From Microthyrium microscopicum (taxonomy: Eukaryota; Ascomycota; Dothideomycetes; Microthyriales; Microthyriaceae), in assembly GCA_010405405.1 (NCBI GenBank), contig MU004231.1:861736-925735 (forward strand): DNA of 64,000 nucleotides, given 5' to 3'. The translations under genes and the position numbers were made by a program. Within the stretch, counting starts at the first letter, position 1. Each line of letters starts with the position of its first letter. Shown here piece after piece: positions 44,255 to 54,754 of this stretch. The notes below the pieces were generated by a model. It searched no databases. It saw only the letters and a program-made list of their open reading frames with translations, and had not been told where the DNA came from.

Positions 44255-44861
44255 TTCAGAGGTCCTAGATAACCGAATGGCCTTCTGAGCGGTGATCTAA
44301 AAAGATGATGGCAAAGGGAAGAGAGACTTGGTGTTGGCCTGTTGGTGGTGCTGGAAGTTCACCACCAAAATGGCATGACGTCGCTGCGACTTGCTCTCGC
44401 AGCTTTCAAGTCCAACCACCATTCGCGCACGTGGGATGTACATGCGCTGGCCTAAGAAACCTTAGATCTGATCTACGATTTTTTTTAAACCTACGACTAC
44501 TACTGTCTCCTCCTACTACTACAACTGATGGTATTCTTGCGCTCACACCCAGAGACTTGCTCGTACTACTGTACGTCTGCAGTAGCGAAAGAAGCATGCA
44601 CCCGCACAACTCTTGATAGCCAACCCCACCTGCACCCTTCAACCTATGGCAACTCCTCACTCGTTCGCTGATTGCAGGTTGCCGTAATCAGTGATCGAAT
44701 CAGGCTCTGTCTGGTTCATTTAGAAACATATCTACCATGGCTGCTCCCGCACTTAATCATAACTGGCCCCAAGAGTGTTGGAAGGCCTTCGAGCAGGCCG
44801 CTTTCCTCCCCGGATGCGCAGCTGGATCTGCAACTTTCTGCGTATTTGACGTTGGATCATA
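44255..44861. promoter_or_regulatory. Divergent promoter region Sac phosphatase / methyltransferase
   Basis: 607 bp between outward-facing starts. Around 44485-44525 is a degenerate CTA/CTAC-rich run (tactactactgtctcctcctac-like). No named site recognised. Confidence 0.45.
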
Positions 44862-46301
44862 ATGGCATCTGTCCAAGAAACAACTCTAGCTTTCGAGAAT
44901 ACGCATCCTAGCTCAATTCCAACATCACGACTGGGCTCGACGCCAGAGGCTGGGTCAGGGGCTGAAAATTCCTCAGTAACTGTACAGTCAACAAAGGAGC
45001 CCATTTCTGTCCAAACATCGACGGCAACGAATCATGACAAACTAAATGCGACTGAATATGAGCTACTCGTGGCGACTCAGTCCACAAAGGCACCAAGCTA
45101 CGAGCCATATCGTGCCTTCACTCATGCGTATGGCAAACACGCGGATTCTCAGGAAGCCTTTGAGCGGCCTATTCTATTCTCTGGCCCCAAGCCTGATACC
45201 CATCCCGATCAAAAAGATGATAATGACGAGGATAGTGCGATCGAAGACTACTCGACACAAAGATCCGCCAGTGTATCATCGAGCATTTATGAATTTCGTG
45301 AGGAGCATGGCAGGCGGTATCATGCAATGAATCAAGGAGCGGAGTATCATCTCCCAAATGGTAAGACTGACCTTTTGATACCAGTATTGTTGTGAGAGAC
45401 TTTGTGGCCACCATCATATCACTGGTCTCTGTTCTGTCAGCAGTTCTCACAGCTTGATGATGACTGACATACTATAACAGACGACCTTGAACTAGACCGT
45501 CTGGACCTTCAGCATGCTTTATTCCTCCTAGCTCTAGGCAATAACCTTCATCGTGCGCCAATTGCACCCGATATCCAAAATGTTCTAGATATTGGCACTG
45601 GAACCGGCATCTGGGCCATAGATTTTGCCGACAAGTACAAAAGTGCTATTGTAGTAGGAACAGACCTTTCCCCCGTCCAGCCTGACTTTGTCCCACCAAA
45701 CTGTCGATTCTATGTTGAGAATGCCGAAGACACCTGGGCCTTTGAAACACAATTCGATTTCATTCACACCCGCATGCTCGTAGTCGGCATCAAAGACTGG
45801 CCAAGACTCTTTCAACAATCTTTCAAGGCTCTCCGGCCAGGGGGTTACATCGAGCTACAGGACTTGACATTTCCAGTTCGCTGTGACGATGCAAGCGCAC
45901 CTCCGGACAGTCCACTGATGGTATGGGGCGAAAATATGATTAAAGGTGCTGCAAAAGTCGGTGTCAATTTGTCAGCTAGTAACCAATTTCCCAAAATGCT
46001 CGCTGAAGCGGGCTTTGTCGATATCCACGTCGAAACTTTCGGTTGGCCGATCAATAAATGGCCGAAGGAGAAGACCATGAAGCGGATAGGCATGTATGGT
46101 AATGAGAACTTCTTGCAAGGTCTCCAAGGCTTTACTATGGCATTTTTTGCGAGGGGTTTGGGCTGGAGTGTTGATGAGATCAAACCTTTTGTTGAGAAGG
46201 TTAGAGCACAGGCTTGCGATGTTCGAAGCCATGTGTATATTCCAGTCTCTTTCTTTTGGGCACGAAAGCCTGAAGGTAATAAGTTAGAGGATACTGTTTG
46301 A
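44862..46301 (+). CDS. LaeA-like SAM-dependent methyltransferase
   Basis: Class I methyltransferase related to LaeA/UMTA proteins, several of which influence fungal secondary metabolism. Exons 44862-45360 and 45481-46301 with a 120-bp GT-AG intron give 439 aa. The first 150 residues are a Thr/Ser-rich disordered tail. Then come the family opener YEFREEHGRRYHAMNQGAEY and YHLPNDDLELDRLDLQHAL (rebuilt by splicing). SAM motif I is VLDIGTGTGIWAIDFAD, motif II GTDLSPVQPDFVPPNCRF, and the later block ALRPGGYIELQD is typical. The normal acidic residue ends motif I strand 2 (TDLS). No biosynthetic gene cluster adjoins it, so it may be one of the many stand-alone LaeA paralogues. Target unknown. Confidence 0.92.
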
Positions 46302-46916
46302 TGGTAACACTTTTGTCAGTTATGCGTACGGACACCGTATGCTCTGAAATCAAAGTTTGAAGCTTGAATGATCTGACCTCCTAAAGAGGAAATGAACGAG
46401 CACACAAGCTAACTAGGTGACAAAATAAATGGCGTGCCTCTCACTGAATGCGATGGCTTTCGCACAACACGCTCTGGTATCGAGTGCTTTATTTACCATC
46501 TAGGGCGTTCAAAGTCGAATATTTTATCCAATGCAATGGAATATATCCTCCCTTGATTAGAAGGGTTCGTGGGAGCCAGCGAAGTTGAAGGGAGAGTGCC
46601 AGTTATTTTGTCATGCGGTTGACAAGCATAGTTCTTCTCTAACAGGAGCGGAAGGAAGAAAGTCGTAGGCGGTGATCATGAACCTCAATCAAGCGCCATT
46701 GACGGCGGCGGTTGGGCATAGAATGTCTCTCGCACGGCTCGAGTTTAAGCACCTTCTGACTGGAGTCTAGACTTCAAATGTGAAGATTTGTTTTTTCTCT
46801 CCTTATTTTGCAACCATTTATATGCCAAGTTGTTCTTACCTCTGAAAAGTTGAACTCAATCTTGAACTACATCAACTTTCTAACACAAATATATACCGTA
46901 AAACCTTCCTTCAGCA
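46302..46916. other. Intergenic region
   Basis: 615 bp between the methyltransferase and the small secreted-protein gene. No gene seen; it marks the change to the compact accessory block. Confidence 0.45.
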
Positions 46917-47317
46917 ATGAAGTTTTCTACTTCCCTTCTCATCTGCTCTGGTGTCGTCGCCGCACAACAGCTGACATCGACTACCGCGAATGCAACTCAG
47001 ACCATTGTTTCTTCGAGTAGCTCAAAACCGTTTACTACAAAGGTCATTTCTATATCAAGCGCGGTACCGCCAAACTCCTATGTGACAACACCAATTATCA
47101 GTACGCCAACATCAGGTGCTCCGCCGTCAAATTCATACGTGAATGAGGCCTATCGACCTGTTCAGGTAGGTGTAGTCTGAAGCTCATGAAACTTTATATG
47201 CTAAAGACCTAGGCGGACAATGGATTGTGGGAGGGAATCTCACTGCTGCTCTCTGCGCTCATGTTGAGCAGAATCCAGATCTACTATCACCCTGACATTC
47301 CACCAAGCATTGATTAA
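46917..47317 (+). CDS. Small secreted Ser/Thr-rich protein, unrecognised
   Basis: ATG at 46917 opens MKFSTSLLICSGVVAAQQLT, a clear signal peptide with likely cleavage near residue 16-17, followed by a Ser/Thr/Pro-rich chain with a loose internal repeat (PPNSYV and PPSNSYV). Read straight through, it ends at 47180 (87 aa). A good intron (donor GTAGGT at 47166, branch-like TGCTAAAG, acceptor CCTAG at 47212) would instead join 46917-47165 to 47213-47317 and give 117 aa, with a hydrophobic stretch GISLLLSALMLS near the end. I annotate the spliced form but cannot tell which is used. Mature part lacks Cys, so it is not a typical Cys-rich effector. Possibly a cell-wall protein or candidate effector; this is inference. 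Confidence 0.6.
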
Positions 47318-47380
47318 ACAGCAATAGAGTATGATAATTGTATTATGTAAAAGATGCTCAAGGAACTAGAATCTCAGCCC

Positions 47381-48940
47381 CTACTGGTTGCCCCTTCTTT
47401 CCAATATCTGATGCTGTTCTAAAGCAACTATCTCCTCCTCACGGTTTATGCTAATCTCTTTAACATAGCGCTGTTGTAAGATGATTTTGAACTGTCGTAA
47501 TAGACTTTGAGCAATTCCTTCGGCCGTAAGATTATCGCCTCTTCCATAAAGCGTACCTACTTGTTCCTCGTTGCCTTGCAAAATATCTCGCTTAAAACGT
47601 CCTCCTTTAGGTTCTTCCTCTGATTCATTGACACGATAGACAGCGAGACAGCGAGTCCATATCTGTCGAGACCCGGCCAGTGTCAAACACAGTGCCAACT
47701 TGCCGTTGGTACGGGCTTGCGCTCGCTTTGCTTTACCTCCGCTTTGAAAATACCTGCGATTAGTCCACCAGTCAAGAGGTAGAGTAACCGGAAAGAATTG
47801 GAATCCTTGGTTGGGTTTGAACCAGCAGTCTTTGGAACCTTGATTGCTGGTAGAACCAAAGATTTTGTTGCCAGGCTGATCGATCGCCAAGTCGCCTGGA
47901 TTGAAGTGTGGCGATCTTTTAAACCAGGTTCCTCCTTGGCCAATATAACAGATGTTATATTGGTAAGCAGCAAAGTCTGTGAATGTTAATAAGTAAACGA
48001 AAGTTAGAAGAAATTGTAGAAACGTACATTGCTCACCATTGGCAGCGCAGTGCAGGTTAATCGCCTCCGCTAGATCTGCAGCACATTTCTCTACAGAGTC
48101 CATTTCGCCCCATATTGCCGTCGTTGGCGACATAGCTTGACACTTCTGACACTGTCGATGCAACCAATCTGTCTGAATTGTCCAGCATGTTTCGTAGAGA
48201 ACCCATGATCCTCTGGATTCTGGGTCTTTGAAACTTGTTTGGTACTTTTGCAACTCACAACACTCTTTGCAACGAAAGCCATGAGGAACGACATTAAGTT
48301 TGTGAGGGCTCCAGGTATGCTTGTCGGGGTTACCGACACCAGGATCGTGTAAGCGATCAACTCCTGTCTTCCATATCTCGAGTTTCTCTTCAATTGTCTT
48401 CTTTTGATTCTCTGCTTGTGAGAAGCGGAGTTTGCCTGTTTTGAGCAGTTGTTGTCGCACGCCTGCCATGGAATCATGATTTGTACACTGTAATTCTACG
48501 CCTGGGCGAAGCGCAAGATCATGTTCGCCCAGGCCATGTCTCCTTCTGCATGCGTCACAGCATTGAATATTCCAAGTTTTCTTTTTACCGTTGTATCCTG
48601 TAGGAACGTGGACCTGGTTGTATCCTGTAGGAACGTGGCCCTGTCCAGTGTGTTTTAGTCTATTCAGAATATGCGTTTCTCCTTCTTTATTAAAAAAGGG
48701 GCATGGCTCAGAGTCAGCTATATATAATTAGTACTGTTGATAAACCTAAAGCATAATAAACATTACCTGGCGGCGACTCTTGGGAGGGCGATGGCTCTCC
48801 CTTGGCTCGTTTAGCTATATACAGTTAGCCAATTCCAAGACGAGATGTTAACATGGCATACTTGAACGAGACGAGGTTGGAGAAACGTCTTCTGGTTGGG
48901 TACGCTTTTTTGTAATAGAAGCTTTCTTGCCACGAGCCAT
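47381..48940 (-). CDS. Cys-rich, possibly zinc-binding protein, unrecognised (467 aa)
   Basis: Exons on the minus strand are 48940-48862, 48814-48767, 48717-48037 and 47976-47381, all joined by short GT-AG introns in frame. The N-terminus MARGKKASITKKRTQ is highly basic, like a nuclear signal. Then come an in-frame 9-residue tandem repeat (HVPTGYNQV/HVPTGYNGK), a WNIQCCDACRRRHGL block, and further pairs FRCKECCELQ, CWTIQTDWLHRQCQKCQ. This spacing of Cys pairs and His suggests one or two zinc-binding modules. The C-terminal half (FKPNQGFQFFPVTLPLDWW) is mixed alpha/beta with no motif I know. DNA or RNA binding is plausible from the basic start and Cys pairs but unproven. First gene of the compact accessory block. 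Confidence 0.7.
48591..48638. repeat. 27-bp-period in-frame tandem duplication
   Basis: Two identical 21-bp copies (ttgtatcctgtaggaacgtg + g) at 48591-48611 and 48618-48638. The period is 27 bp, a multiple of three, so it duplicates nine residues inside the Cys-rich protein without breaking frame. Confidence 0.9.
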
Positions 48941-49470
48941 AATAGCTTTGATTTAGTATTCAAGTTAGAAGTGGGCCAAGGAACAGTGTAGGCGAGAGAA
49001 TGAGGTTGGAGAATAGCTTGCAAAAAGATTGTGGACTAAAGTATTTATGGGAAAGAGTCTAGACCAGAGTGTTATAAAGAAAAGGGAGAGATGGTTATTG
49101 AAGAAACAAGGAGTGAAGTATGAATTTTCTAGTCACTTGGTAACGGGTTTAACCCTCGTGATAGCGGTAGTCACTAAAGCTGAAGGTGATTCTAGGAGGT
49201 GAAGTTTAATATAATTGACGTGACATGCGGATTATCTTTTGTTTTGCCAAAGAAATTTGCTATGCGGAGCCAAGGTAGGGAGCAGGAGAGTTTGTTGATG
49301 CCCAATATACAAACCTTTTGTTATAATCGATTTGACAAGCATCTCAACGGTGATATTAGTGACTGCTATCTTGATTTCTATTATGACGACGTGAACAAAA
49401 TCTAGGTAGATTTGGAAAGTGATAATTACTAAGATATACCTTCCGCCTTATTGTTCTCTAGGATATGTCA
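48941..49470. other. Intergenic region
   Basis: 530 bp containing the promoter of the Cys-rich gene. A short plus-strand frame at 49199-49405 has no recognisable features. Confidence 0.45.
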
Positions 49471-50672
49471 CTAAACTCTTTCTATCTGGCATTGAAGCTC
49501 CCTAATTGTTCGACTTAGATCTCGCCAGTCGCGTTGTATGTCAAGCAGTGTTTGGACAGGGATAAGATGATGAAGTCCGCCAAGTTTGACCTGGAATGGC
49601 TGGGTTTGATGAATCAAGATGAATCGTGTATTGATAGCGGTATGTGCATATCCCTGATTGTGCAAATACTGTAGTGCGGATGTGCATTGGCTAACAATAG
49701 CATCTTTGTCATTCTTGGACAGGTCATTAGGGAGGTCATGGCAAGAGACAAACTTGGAAATCAAGAACTGCCAGTCGAGGTGGCATCCCGTCTGGACGAT
49801 TTCCACGAGATGAGGCTTTTGAATGTTAGCAGGAAATGCGCTAGATATCAAGTAATACATACATGATTGAGGCGCTTAAATCGTAGCCCATGACTGTGCA
49901 CCTTGCCATAATGCTGTTGCTGGATGCGGATAACCTTTAGCTCAGGATCATCTATAGCTACGCATGTATATACCTGCCTGGATGGTCTATAAGCGAGGCG
50001 ATGTAGTAGCCAATATTTAGGTGTGCGCAAGAACTTTGCCGGCATTGGAAGCCTTGTCAAATCAACAGTTTGCTGACCGGTTGACTGCGAGTAGAGCTTG
50101 AGAAGGGCTGATAGTCTCTCGGGGCAATAGTGAAAATACAGCTGGAACTTGCACTGGTTGAGTTCAAGCCCAACGGATACTAGAAATGGATACATTGCAT
50201 TATTAAGCTTCAGCGAGCCCGAAGGACCGCGCACAATAATACCGTCGCCCGACGAGTCGGATAGAAGTAATAGGCCAGTAGATGGCTCAATTCGCAAGAG
50301 ACACTGATGACTAGCACACGAATCTGGTAGCAAAACATCATTGCAGAGATGGCGCCCAAACCTTAGGTGTTGTCGTCCCAGAAGTTTTCCTAGTGGAATA
50401 CGTAGAGTTTGGCCTTGGAGAAAATATCGATTCTCACGAATGTCAAGAACTGGTTTCGCGAAGTGGTTGAGTGGAACTAACGCGATGTAAGCGTTTTTGA
50501 GAGCGTCCATGAGTAGAATGTTGATGCGAAAAGCAACTAGATCTTGGTGAGCTAGATATACACTAGGAATGGCAAGGATAGGAGACACCCTCGGATGAAT
50601 CATAAAGCCTTGCGCCACCTCCGTGCCTACAGCACCCGGGCCCTTTGTGCCTGAGCCATAGTCCTGTCCCAC
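49471..50672 (-). CDS. FHA-domain protein fused to a degenerate kinase-like domain
   Basis: Exons 50672-49863 and 49815-49471 give 384 aa with a 47-bp intron (GTATGT...GCTAACA...AAAAG). Residues about 95-185 form an FHA-like phosphothreonine-binding domain: LRFGRHLCNDVLLPDSCASHQCL holds the GR...S-x-x-H core in 105-122. From about 215 the chain reads like a protein kinase: LLHRLAY, a Lys in LKVIRIQ (beta-3), LNHPHLVEIVQ completed across the splice, then ALQYLHNQGYAHTAINTRFILI. The HRD catalytic motif is HTA (328-330) and the DFG position reads LGG (348-350), and the C-lobe ends soon after. So it looks like a pseudokinase with only scaffolding potential. FHA plus kinase occurs in Rad53/Cds1/Mek1 checkpoint kinases, but I do not claim orthology. 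Confidence 0.72.
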
Positions 50673-51004
50673 TGGCGTGTTTAATTACTTTTAAAACGTA
50701 TTGTGGTTGTCGAAAAAAGTCTAGACTGCCTTAACTCTATGAGTCCAAGTACTTATGTAACTAATACGCTAACATCTGTGTCTCATACTGGGCTAAAGTT
50801 ATGCAATCAAGAGGTCTTGAAAAGGGGCTAACTACCAAGACACTGGATAATTGTCTGAATATCAAGACAAAGCAAAATTCATGATTTGAAGACCTTGTGA
50901 TCCCTTGGTCGGCTACGGCGCGACAGATAAAAACACTTGGATTCGTCGGGATTCGTGACCACTGTATCCTGCCCAGCTTTCGCGACACTGTACGCTTATC
51001 CTCA
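50673..51004. promoter_or_regulatory. Divergent promoter region in the accessory block
   Basis: 332 bp between the FHA gene and the 274-aa gene. Contains aagtacttatgtaac; similar agtactt words occur upstream of the 352-aa gene near 63113. Significance unknown. Confidence 0.35.
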
Positions 51005-51875
51005 ATGTCCGCTACAACACTTTCTAGCGTCGAAGCACGCTTGGCGGCCCTGGCCGACCACCCACTACCCCAAAAGGCTATTGTCTTGGGAATCGCGCGC
51101 CCACGTATGAGGTCGGGTGAATACCTCATCAAAGCTGTCTATACCGAGAAACCCAAAGAAAAGGTCGAGTTTTGTATAATGAACAAGGATCTACAAGGAC
51201 GAACATTGCTCGACTTTCCACGGAAAAAGAATCACTTTTTATGGGAAGAGTTGTTTGAGCGCGAACCAACCCATTCATCGGTGGAGATCTTTGAGGCATG
51301 GGGACAGATTCCGGCGTCAAACGCGAAAGACACGACACTCCACATGATTCGCTGGTTTCGATCCTGGGATGGACAAGTCAAGACTGCTCCCTCACTGGCA
51401 GTTCGTATTCCAGTAATTGCCGACCGTATCACCGCACTGGGCTCTGGTTTACGAAAACTTGAGCTTGAGCGCGACAATGTAGTGGAAGAAGCAAGCGCAG
51501 CTCCTACTCATCACGAGCGAGTTGAAGGTCAAGAGCCTATCCAGTCGCCGGCCATGCTGCCCTGGCAAATTCAGAAACCAAGAGCCTCACACTCAAAGTC
51601 AGCAGCAGAGTCAATATCCTCGATTGAAGAGCTAGATCCACCTACGGCCCACGCCGGTCAACCTCAAGGCTCCTACAACCATATCTTTGGGTGAGGTTTT
51701 CTGGCATGAATATTCTGGCTATACTAACTAGGCTAGGAATGAGGACGCCACTCTCGACTCCAAAACAATCCAGTTGCCGATTCCGATTCAAGCCAAAAGA
51801 CCCGTCTTGGAGCTGAAGAAGAAGAGCCAAGCACATATTGTGCCGGACGTGATGGATTTGGCCTCGTTGGAATGA
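51005..51875 (+). CDS. Unrecognised 274-aa protein
   Basis: Exons 51005-51690 and 51737-51875 with a 46-bp intron: donor GTGAGG, branch TACTAAC, acceptor GCTAG. The nearer CTAG five bases upstream gives an early stop, so the second AG is used. The product starts MSATTLSSVEARLAALADHP. The N-terminal 160 residues look folded (GIARPRMRSGEYLIKAVYTE, FCIMNKDLQGRTLLDFP, LHMIRWFRSWDGQVKTAPSL). A Ser/Pro-rich linker follows, then a Lys-rich tail and DVMDLASLE. No signal peptide or membrane helix. The frame is open upstream to 50897 but without an ATG. No family recognised. Convergent with the coiled-coil gene, whose stop is 53 bp away. Confidence 0.68.
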
Positions 51876-51928
51876 GGGTTACGGTACAACCGCAACAAAC
51901 GCGGCTTGCCCGGTATTTGCAGCGGTTT

Positions 51929-52345
51929 CTAACCTGAAACTTGGGCATCTGTACCTTGATCTTTTTGTTCCTTCAATAGTCTTTCTTCTAGTATTTCTAG
52001 CTCTTTTAATTTCTTGAGGACACTGTCGTCTGCTTGCATGTGCTTATAGAGGGATTGGAAGGATTCGTTCTCTGGGCGGATAATATGGGCAAGGCTGAGA
52101 AATGCGTCCTTGATTTTCTCATTCTCGACTACGAGGATCTTATTCTCGATTTGGAGGAGTTGGTAGTCGTTGGATAGCTCGCGTGTTTTGTCGCTCATGG
52201 ATTGGATGATTTTTCGATAAGCTTGGTGATCACGGACGAGCTCGTCTCTAGTTAATTGAGCCGTCTTGAGAAATTTAGCAATCTAGTCTTGATGTAGGCA
52301 CGTACATTTTACCTCTACCTGGACATCTGTTGCAGTCGACTCCAT
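51929..52345 (-). CDS. Small coiled-coil protein (118 aa)
   Basis: Exons 52345-52306 and 52245-51929, joined across a 60-bp intron (donor GTACGT, acceptor CTAGAG), encode MESTATDVQVEVKYELVRDH and onward. Residues about 15-100 have heptad-like hydrophobic spacing rich in Leu, Ile, Glu and Lys (DYQLLQIENKILVVENEKIK, KLKELEILEERLLKEQK), predicting an extended coiled coil. The alternative acceptor two bases earlier breaks the frame. No signal peptide. Probably a dimerisation or linker protein for a partner in the same block; this is inference. Divergent to the 655-aa gene across 263 bp. Confidence 0.62.
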
Positions 52346-52608
52346 TGCTGATGCTGCTTATTGTAAAGGGTTGAGATGGGGAATCTTGAGTTAAGCAAAA
52401 TCTTAATGAAATCAGATAAACAAGTTTTGGGTCCGTCGTTTTTGTCATGTCGTGTGCGGTTGATGAGGCAGCGGATACCTAACGCAAGGTTCAATGTTGT
52501 CAATGTCGCACAAACAACTCTTGGGCCACATGCAGCATACTTGTTGAAGCCTGAACCAATATTACTTTCTCTACTAGTATTACTCTCTGCAACTTCCAAG
52601 CCTCCATA

Positions 52609-54627
52609 ATGGCCTTTCCAGCCATGAGAGTATTGGACCCAATAATCAAAGACATTGGGCACTACTTTGAAGGGGATGTCATGTCTATCGCTCGGCACTC
52701 TCCATTTGCTGGTCGGGCCTTTGAGTCGGCACTAGCAGACGGCTTTCTTACCTGCTCGTCTTCGTTCAGCCCGGAAGACAGCTTCGCCACCCGGTTTTTC
52801 AAATTGGAACAACAAGAACAGTACAGGGTTGTTCTGTTTGACGTCAAGAGCAAGATCCATCGCCAAGCAGGATATCAAACATACAGCACTACAGAACGAC
52901 AGCGACATAACATGGCCTTTTTTATTGGCATCTGTGCATCAGACACATCCATGGTTGAACTCATTCCCAACCTTGATCAAGATCCTAGCAAAACGAGCGA
53001 GACTACTAATAGTGGCGTTGGCGTTAATACAACGCGCGCTTTGCCATTTCCATTCTACACATATGGCTTTGATCCGTGTAGCGCCCCGTTTCGAATGTAC
53101 CTGTCACAGCTGCCAGAGGCTCTCAACCGCGTCCATCGCTGTGCCATACATGGGGAGCCGTATATCAATCCTCATACTGGTGTTGAATTTGATTGGACAC
53201 CAATAGTGGTCAATCACATTGACCACTTACGACCAAGCGATCAAACCCAAAACTATTCTTCATTTCGAGCGATTCGAGACATGTTCTATCATGTCGAGAC
53301 AGCACGCTTTCTGGGTTCGGGAATAGAAATGGACTTTGTGCAGCTACAGCCACGGCTTGCGGACTTTAAATTCATTGTCGCCGACCGGCAATACTTTGTA
53401 CAGCACAAGATTGATGGATGGACCCGCGGAGAAGACAATAACCTACACCGAGTGGCTATTGCAAGAAACAAGGCAGGAGCGCCTAAAAAGTACTTTACGG
53501 TGATTGAAAGGTGTGTAGGCGCTTTTAAGGAACGTACAGCAGTTGTTAATGTATAAAGCAGATTTGATTTTTTCATGTACCAATTCGAATTCAACTTCCA
53601 TGGGAGAATAGTCAAGAAGGCCCTCTTTATTCCGGAATACCAGATCCCTAGAGAATTCTACACAACTAGCGAAATGTACGCCAACTTTGATCGCCCCGAG
53701 TTCCAGTCGTACCGCTTTGACCTGGATGAAGAAGGTGGCTGGGTTTCAAAAGTCGTCAACATTATCAAGGCGACTCCACGCCCACGACGTTCAGAAGCAG
53801 CATTGCAAACGCTCGGTACCTTTAACGAATCGAGCATCAACCCCCCAGAGGAAGAAAAGACTATGTCGATTCCATCAGTTTCTATTCTGAACAAAATGCA
53901 TCAAAAGTGCCTTTGTCAATTATGGACCCGTCTGATGACTGTTTTTGCTATTCGCAAGTCCGGGCTATTGCTCATCCAGGCTTCTGAGCATCCAGTTGCT
54001 GATCTAGCTTATGCTCGCTATAAGTGGACCGAGAGAGAGCAGCATAGCTTTCTAGAGCACGGTATTCCACCAAGAACTATACATCGAATGCCTCCAAAGA
54101 CTCCACTCGTAGCAGTGTTGTATTACTGGAGGAAGGCTGCAATCGACCACCAAGGCCCGAACTTATCAGTCAGCACATTTCGAAGATGGGATAACAAATT
54201 TGCCAAACTCATCATTGTTGATTTTTGGAGTGGCGATCAGCCAGTGGAAAGTGTCAGCCTCCCGTATCTTCTTATTCCTTCGGATGATGTCAGGCCTACT
54301 GAAGAGCAACGAGCACGATACTTTCAAAATTTAGACATGCGGGATAATCGTACACTGGTAGCTGTCTTGTGCTATCTACTAGGATGCGGAGTATCACTGA
54401 CAAGCTATCGCGTTGCTGTATTAGGGCCCCAATCATACGATGGCCTTGATCGCGCTTGGTCCTCAATGATTAAGATATTAGACAAGTTTATAAGCGACGA
54501 GTATGTACATCACCCACATGGGAACGAGCATTGGGCAGTACGGTATCGCACGACTCTTCAAGCGCTGAATCAAGAGTTGGCTAGAGACCTTTACCAGTTT
54601 CGTTCCCACGATCCCAGCTCTATATAA
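52609..54627 (+). CDS. Unrecognised 655-aa protein with an HNH-like HxDH string
   Basis: Exons 52609-53510 and 53562-54627, with a 51-bp GT-AG intron, give 655 aa. It begins MAFPAMRVLDPIIKDIGHYF and ends YQFRSHDPSSI. It is a globular-looking protein with many aromatic residues and no signal or membrane helix. At residues 203-209 the string HIDHLRP, preceded by HRCAIHGEPY and followed by NYSSFRAI, recalls the H-x-D-H core of HNH nucleases. The zinc-binding Cys pairs and the usual N of such folds are not convincing, so this is only a hint. DVKSK at about 78-82 and VQHKIDGW are further charged strings without an assignment. Convergent to the 891-aa gene across 127 bp. Confidence 0.72.
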
Positions 54628-54754
54628 ATTAACAGCGTTGGTTTCCGCAACGCGGGTTGGAGTATTGCGCGCAGTCAAGGAACATGTATTGGATATAGGT
54701 AAATAATCAAATGTTTTGTGATCTTCTGTTCATTGACTTGTCTTCCCCATCTCT

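Noticed and set aside
47750-47850. ggttgggtttgaacc string resembling a tRNA T-loop
   Set aside because: It lies within a coding exon and no cloverleaf arms fit around it.
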